Shown here: positions 60,428-64,000 of the stretch, in pieces
Numbering within the stretch: the first letter of the stretch is position 1
How the letters are laid out: each line of letters begins with the position of its first letter
Assembly (NCBI RefSeq): GCF_023699475.1
Contig: NZ_JALXFV010000008.1
Location: forward strand, 939,741 to 1,003,740
Source: Halomarina rubra
GTDB lineage: Archaea > Halobacteriota > Halobacteria > Halobacteriales > Haloarculaceae
Reading direction: 5' to 3'
DNA: 64,000 nt
The notes under the pieces: model-generated
What the model was told of the DNA's origin: nothing
What the model saw: the letters and a program-made list of their open reading frames with translations, nothing else
Database searches by the model: none
Made by a program: the position numbers and the translations under genes

Positions 60428-60985
60428 ATGTCCCAGTTCGACGACGTCCAACTCGACGACGCCCTTATCGGGGCCGACGGTCCCGAGGTGCCCGTTCGCG
60501 CGCCGTATCGCGCGCCGTGGCGACTCGGCGACATCCGTATCGACGGTATCGCGGGGTCGCTCCCGGCGTTCAAACCCGCGGCGAGTGCGACCCTCTCGTG
60601 TGTGTTCGCGCCCGCGGACGGCGCGACCGACCACATCGAGCGCTATCAGGCGGCCAAACGCTACGCCGAGTTCAGCGGCGACGTCACCGTCTACGGCCCG
60701 AAACAAGGCCGGGCGTACTATCGCGAGCAACATCCCGGCATCGACGGCCAGCAACTCGCGCTGCTCGAACCCATCACGCCCGAGTCCCGGGGCCACTCTT
60801 CGGCGGCGCGCCCGAGCGCGACCGAGGCGCTGTGGGTCGTCGTCACCGGCATCGAAGACACGACCACGCTCCCCGAGGCGGTCTGCACGCTCGATATCGA
60901 CGTGCAACTCATCGCGCGCTGGGCGACCGCGCCCTCGCGCTATGAGGTTCGGTTCGACCACGAGCGCAGCGGCTTCGGCCTCTGA
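60428..60985 (+). CDS. tail protein after tape measure (distal-tail-like)
   Basis: A 185-residue protein directly downstream of the tape measure gene, where siphoviruses place the distal tail protein. Beta-rich: VPVRAPYRAPWRLGDIRIDG, ASATLSCVFAPADGATDHIE and DYSLYDIDVQLIA-like strands (CTLDIDVQLIARWATAPSRY). No decisive motif is recognised, so only a general tail call is made. Confidence 0.6.
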   Translation: MSQFDDVQLDDALIGADGPEVPVRAPYRAPWRLGDIRIDGIAGSLPAFKPAASATLSCVFAPADGATDHIERYQAAKRYAEFSGDVTVYGPKQGRAYYREQHPGIDGQQLALLEPITPESRGHSSAARPSATEALWVVVTGIEDTTTLPEAVCTLDIDVQLIARWATAPSRYEVRFDHERSGFGL

Positions 60986-61025
60986 GCGCCCGCCCCGTCC
61001 CCTCACAATCCCCTTCCAGACAGCC

Positions 61026-61757
61026 ATGTATGCAGCACAAACCTTCGACGGCCTGCCCGCACTGTTCGCTAACCAACTGCTGGCGGCGTACGACCAGACC
61101 GGCGTCATCACCGACTGTTATGCCTCGCTGACGACCAACAGCTCCCAGATCGACACCGACGTCGCGGCGGGTGACGTCCAGATTGCGGGGACGCCGACGA
61201 CCGTCAGCGCCCAGACGGTGACGCTCGCCGACAACCCTGCGGACTGGCCGCGGCGGGACGTCATCTGGATTGATGACACGGCGACGGCGCAGTATCGCCA
61301 GGGCGACCCCGAGCCGTACGAACCGTTGCGCGACACCGACCAGGACGGCCAGAACGAAGAGCAGGCGCGCGCGACCTATCGACCAGCGCCCGACGACATG
61401 AGCGACGTGTTGCGCGCCGAGCCGCCGACGGGCGTGGTCATCGCGACGGTCACCATCCCGCCCCAGACCGGGGCGGCCGATGCGCTCGGGGTTGGCGACC
61501 TGACCGACCGGCGTATCGAGGTGCCCTCGACTGCGGGCGCGGGGTCCCACGACAGCCTGACGGACGTCTCCTCGGCAGACCACCACACGCGCCCCAGTGC
61601 GGGGGCGAATCTGCAGGAGAACAGCAACGCGTTCGACGTCGTGGACGCCGCTTCGGGCGGCACCATCGATGCCGACTCGGTGGACGGGTACGACCTCTAC
61701 GTCCAGAACACCGTCCCGTCGACGAGCGACCCCTACATCCGCCTGGAGGACGAGTAA
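61026..61757 (+). CDS. tail-associated fibre-like protein
   Basis: A 243-residue protein. Beta strands in the first 120 residues (VAAGDVQIAGTPTTVSAQTV, VTLADNPADWPRRDVIWIDD) are followed by GVGDLTDRRIEVPSTAGAG and the segment HDSLTDVSSADHHTRPSAG. This HxxLxxVxxxDHHxRP pattern recurs in haloarchaeal and phage tail-fibre or adhesin proteins. It is probably part of the tail tip. The start at 61026 (MYAAQTFDG) is the first good ATG. Confidence 0.62.
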   Translation: MYAAQTFDGLPALFANQLLAAYDQTGVITDCYASLTTNSSQIDTDVAAGDVQIAGTPTTVSAQTVTLADNPADWPRRDVIWIDDTATAQYRQGDPEPYEPLRDTDQDGQNEEQARATYRPAPDDMSDVLRAEPPTGVVIATVTIPPQTGAADALGVGDLTDRRIEVPSTAGAGSHDSLTDVSSADHHTRPSAGANLQENSNAFDVVDAASGGTIDADSVDGYDLYVQNTVPSTSDPYIRLEDE

Positions 61758-61759
61758 CG

Positions 61760-62569
61760 GTGCCCATCTTCGACGGCAGCGAGACGCCCAAGCGACCGCT
61801 CTACGACAAACAGGACGGCAACGGCGAGCAGGCGGCGACGGCCATGTACGTGAACGACCAGGACGGACAAGGCGAACGCCTCGTCTGGACGGCCTCGGAC
61901 GGCGCGCTCATCGCGTCGTTCGAAAACGCCGAGTTCGACGACGCCTGGCACGGCCGCAAGGACACCGTCGACGGCGACCTCGTCACCACCACGGCGCGGG
62001 CGGTCGACGGGACGACCTCACTCCGGCATCCTGCCGACGGGTCATATGACGCCACCCAGTCCAGTCCGGGCGACGGCCTCGCCCAGTACATCGGCGTGCC
62101 CTCTAAACAGCGCTTCTACGTCTACTTTGACGACTGGTCGGCCGTCGATTGCTACTGGTTCTTTTGCAGACGGAACTCGGGCAATGACGCGCTGTCGTTG
62201 CGGTTCTGGGGGACGAACAACTCGATGTTCTTCAACGAGTACGTCGACGGCGACCTCCAGACCATTGCCCGCTCGAACAGCCCCAGCCCGCCGGACGACC
62301 AGTGGCTGGAAATCACCATCACGGTCAACGACGATACCGGGACGTACGCCGGGTTGCAGGACTTCGAGCCGATGATAGAGGTGTATCAGGTCGACTCGTC
62401 GTTCAACAGGACGACCGAGGTGACGACGTTCTACGGCGACGACGGCGCGGGCGACCCCATCGCTATCAGCCAGAGCAACGCGCTGAATCCCGGCGAGGGT
62501 GGCTATCGCTGGTCGTTCCAGGGCAACGCCATCGTCGACGTCGACTATCACCACACGGTCGATAACTGA
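61760..62569 (+). CDS. putative tail receptor-binding protein (lectin-like)
   Basis: A 269-residue beta-rich protein starting at GTG. The central part (about 50-250) has the strand rhythm of concanavalin A/LamG-like jelly rolls: RFYVYFDDWSAVDCYWFFCR, ALSLRFWGTNNSMFFNEYVD, WLEITITVNDDTGTY and YRWSFQGNAIVDVDYHHTVD. A sugar-binding, host-recognition role at the tail tip is inferred. It overlaps the following gene by one base. Confidence 0.6.
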   Translation: MPIFDGSETPKRPLYDKQDGNGEQAATAMYVNDQDGQGERLVWTASDGALIASFENAEFDDAWHGRKDTVDGDLVTTTARAVDGTTSLRHPADGSYDATQSSPGDGLAQYIGVPSKQRFYVYFDDWSAVDCYWFFCRRNSGNDALSLRFWGTNNSMFFNEYVDGDLQTIARSNSPSPPDDQWLEITITVNDDTGTYAGLQDFEPMIEVYQVDSSFNRTTEVTTFYGDDGAGDPIAISQSNALNPGEGGYRWSFQGNAIVDVDYHHTVDN

Positions 62570-63639
62570 TGCCCGAGGCTATCTGGGCGCGGCTCACCGC
62601 CGCCGACGACTCGGTGACCGTCGACGTGACGGACGTCCTCGGTGGGAAACTCGAACTCCGCCACTCGGCGATCTCCACCGCGGACATCGAGTTCCCCCCA
62701 CGGACGGACACGCCGGGATTGATTCTCGGCGAGGCCGAACTGTTCTACGGCAACGACCGGTTGTTCGGGGGCGAAATCGGCCCAGTGCCCGGTCCCACCA
62801 GTGGGGACACCCACTCGGTGCAGATTCGCGGCCCGGCCGCCCACATCGACGGTGGCGACCTCTCGCTGTCACTCGTCAACCGGGCGGCGTGGCGTGAGAT
62901 TCAACGTGTCTGGGACGAGCACACACCGTTCTCGGCGACCGTCTACGCACCCGAGCGGGTGACGTATCTCGGCACCGGCACGGACGACGACGGCAACCCC
63001 GTCCCGTTCGAAACCTCGGGAACCGTCCTCAACGTCCTCCAGAACTTGCACCAGCGGGCGGGGATGCGATTCACGGTGCGCCACGACGACTCCACGCCCG
63101 AGACGCCGGTCGTCGAGAGCTACGTCCCGAGCGAGCAGGTCCGGTCGGCGAACTGGACGTACCAGGACCACGATTCGAAACTCCAGCCCAACGACTACGC
63201 CAACCGAATCACCGTCTACGGGCGGCAACCCGACGACCCCGCCCAGCCCCGCCCGCAGTGGACGACCGTCGACTGGGACGAGGTCGACCGCTATGGCTAC
63301 TACCCCAGACCCGACGGCCTGCCCATCTGGGACTCCGAGCTGACGACCTCACTCGACTGCCAGGAACGCGCCGAGTCGGAGTTGGCCGACCGCGTGAACG
63401 ACATCACGCTGTCGGGCAGTGTCGAAATCACGCCCCAGCTCGTCCACCCGGGCTATCATCGCCCGGTCCCGGCGTTCGACGGCCTGCTGGACGGCGATAC
63501 CCTGCCGCTGGACCGCGTGTCAATGTCGTTCCTCGGCGACGAGCCGACGGCGACGCTGGAGTTCGCGACGGCCGACCGGCTGGCGGACAAACTGGTCAGC
63601 GTCGCCCGACAGGCCTCCCAAGCGAACCGACTGCTCTGA
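62569..63639 (+). CDS. tail hub-like protein
   Basis: A 356-residue protein. The beta N terminus (VTVDVTDVLGGKLELRHSAI) leads to PRTDTPGLILGEAELFYGND and FGGEIGPVPGPTSGDTHSVQ, the split-beta-barrel pattern of gp27/late-control-D or siphophage hub (Tal-like) proteins. A helical C terminus ends RLADKLVSVARQASQANRLL. It would cap the tail tube end and hold the fibres. Similar long proteins follow tail fibres in haloarchaeal siphoviruses. Confidence 0.65.
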   Translation: MPEAIWARLTAADDSVTVDVTDVLGGKLELRHSAISTADIEFPPRTDTPGLILGEAELFYGNDRLFGGEIGPVPGPTSGDTHSVQIRGPAAHIDGGDLSLSLVNRAAWREIQRVWDEHTPFSATVYAPERVTYLGTGTDDDGNPVPFETSGTVLNVLQNLHQRAGMRFTVRHDDSTPETPVVESYVPSEQVRSANWTYQDHDSKLQPNDYANRITVYGRQPDDPAQPRPQWTTVDWDEVDRYGYYPRPDGLPIWDSELTTSLDCQERAESELADRVNDITLSGSVEITPQLVHPGYHRPVPAFDGLLDGDTLPLDRVSMSFLGDEPTATLEFATADRLADKLVSVARQASQANRLL

Positions 63640-63692
63640 GGCATCGCACCCGACCACGCCGGCGCGTGCCGGCCCCACATTCCTGATGATTC

Positions 63693-64000
63693 ATGCCAAC
63701 GATTAGAGTCCGATACACCGGCGACGAAGAAGAGCGCTTCACCAACTCCGCGGGCCAGACCCTGGCGGACGTCTCCCCCGACGACCGCCTCTGTGCGGTC
63801 AGTGAGGAACTCGGCGACTTCCTCGTCGCCAACTACGAGTTCGAATACTACACCGGGATGGAGCAGGTCGCCGGCGAGTTCTTCACGAACGTCGATGGGC
63901 TGGACATCGCCCCCGATTCGGTGACCACCCAGGTGACAGACACAGAGCGACTGTCGGTCGGACCGGGGCACGAACACGTTAAACCGTCCGAAGGCACTGA
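63693..64000 (+). CDS. viral protein, truncated by the window end
   Basis: The first 102 residues of a plus-strand gene that runs off the window. It starts PTIRVRYTGDEEERFTNSAG and continues ADVSPDDRLCAVSEELGDFL. It is acidic and beta-rich, with no recognised domain. It continues the tail module; its full function cannot be judged from the visible part. Confidence 0.6.
   Translation, partial: MPTIRVRYTGDEEERFTNSAGQTLADVSPDDRLCAVSEELGDFLVANYEFEYYTGMEQVAGEFFTNVDGLDIAPDSVTTQVTDTERLSVGPGHEHVKPSEGT

Larger units (their letters stand above)
40367..64000 (+). mobile_element. tailed-virus provirus (left boundary approximate, right end outside)
   Basis: From 40367 onward every gene is on one strand, closely packed and mostly coupled by ATGA or GTGA overlaps. 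The order is small zinc-finger genes, membrane proteins, terminase, portal, protease, capsid, connectors, tail tube, tail chaperones, tape measure and distal tail. This is a Caudoviricetes morphogenesis module. No sheath is seen, which suggests a siphovirus. No integrase, tail lysin or attachment repeat is visible in the window. It could be an integrated provirus or, less likely, an assembly join with a viral genome. Confidence 0.88.

Noticed and set aside
40367..64000. Integrase, lysin or tail sheath in the provirus
   Set aside because: None of the visible proteins has tyrosine-recombinase, peptidase-lysin or sheath features, so none was annotated.

Overview
The window comes from a halophilic archaeon (Halobacteria, Haloferax/Halorubrum-like grade). 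GC is high and the proteins are very acidic. Exported proteins carry twin-arginine leaders with archaeal lipoboxes. Many promoters have a TATA element about 25 bp before a start codon with little or no leader. Typical haloarchaeal families are present: TmcA, archaeal GluRS, DpsA, halolysin-type subtilase, ADP-forming acetyl-CoA synthetase, Bat-type PAS/GAF/HTH regulator and CDGSH protein. No rRNA, tRNA or CRISPR array was found.

Chromosomal part, about 1-39700. It opens with translation/RNA modification genes (tmcA, gltX), a pilin-like secreted protein, a PRC-barrel protein, a winged-helix regulator, thioredoxin and a Tat-exported subtilase. A two-gene acetate/acyl-CoA energy operon (acd plus a BioD/DRTGG-like partner) faces a phosphate permease and a UspA protein. 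A complete zinc-type ABC importer follows (binding lipoprotein, ATPase, permease), coupled by GTGA overlaps. Next are dpsA, an operon of a thiolase and a DUF35 protein, and an iron island: a GT75-like protein, then a ferric-iron ABC importer of three overlapping genes. Sites resembling DtxR-type iron operators lie before the GT75-like gene, the iron importer, a GT2 glycosyltransferase and, in weaker form, dpsA, so they look like one metal regulon. The block ends with a GT39-like membrane glycosyltransferase, regulators, thymidine kinase, an esterase, kynureninase and a large sensor-regulator.

Proviral part, about 40300 to beyond 64000. Every gene is on the plus strand and most overlap by ATGA or GTGA. 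A left cluster encodes mini-proteins rich in CxxC pairs and a homing-endonuclease-associated-repeat protein. It is interrupted at about 42042-42182 by a strongly structured, probably non-coding RNA whose 3' end resembles the right end of IS1341/TnpB elements. A ribbon-helix-helix-like gene then abuts two palindromic operators spaced 20 bp apart. After several small membrane proteins and an HTH-metallophosphoesterase comes a tailed-virus morphogenesis module: TerS, TerL, portal, minor head protein, XkdF-like protease/scaffold, HK97-fold capsid, head-tail connectors, tail tube, G and G-T tail chaperones joined by a likely +1 frameshift, tape measure, and distal tail/receptor proteins. No sheath gene is visible, so a siphovirus-like particle is likely. 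The integrase and right end lie outside the window.
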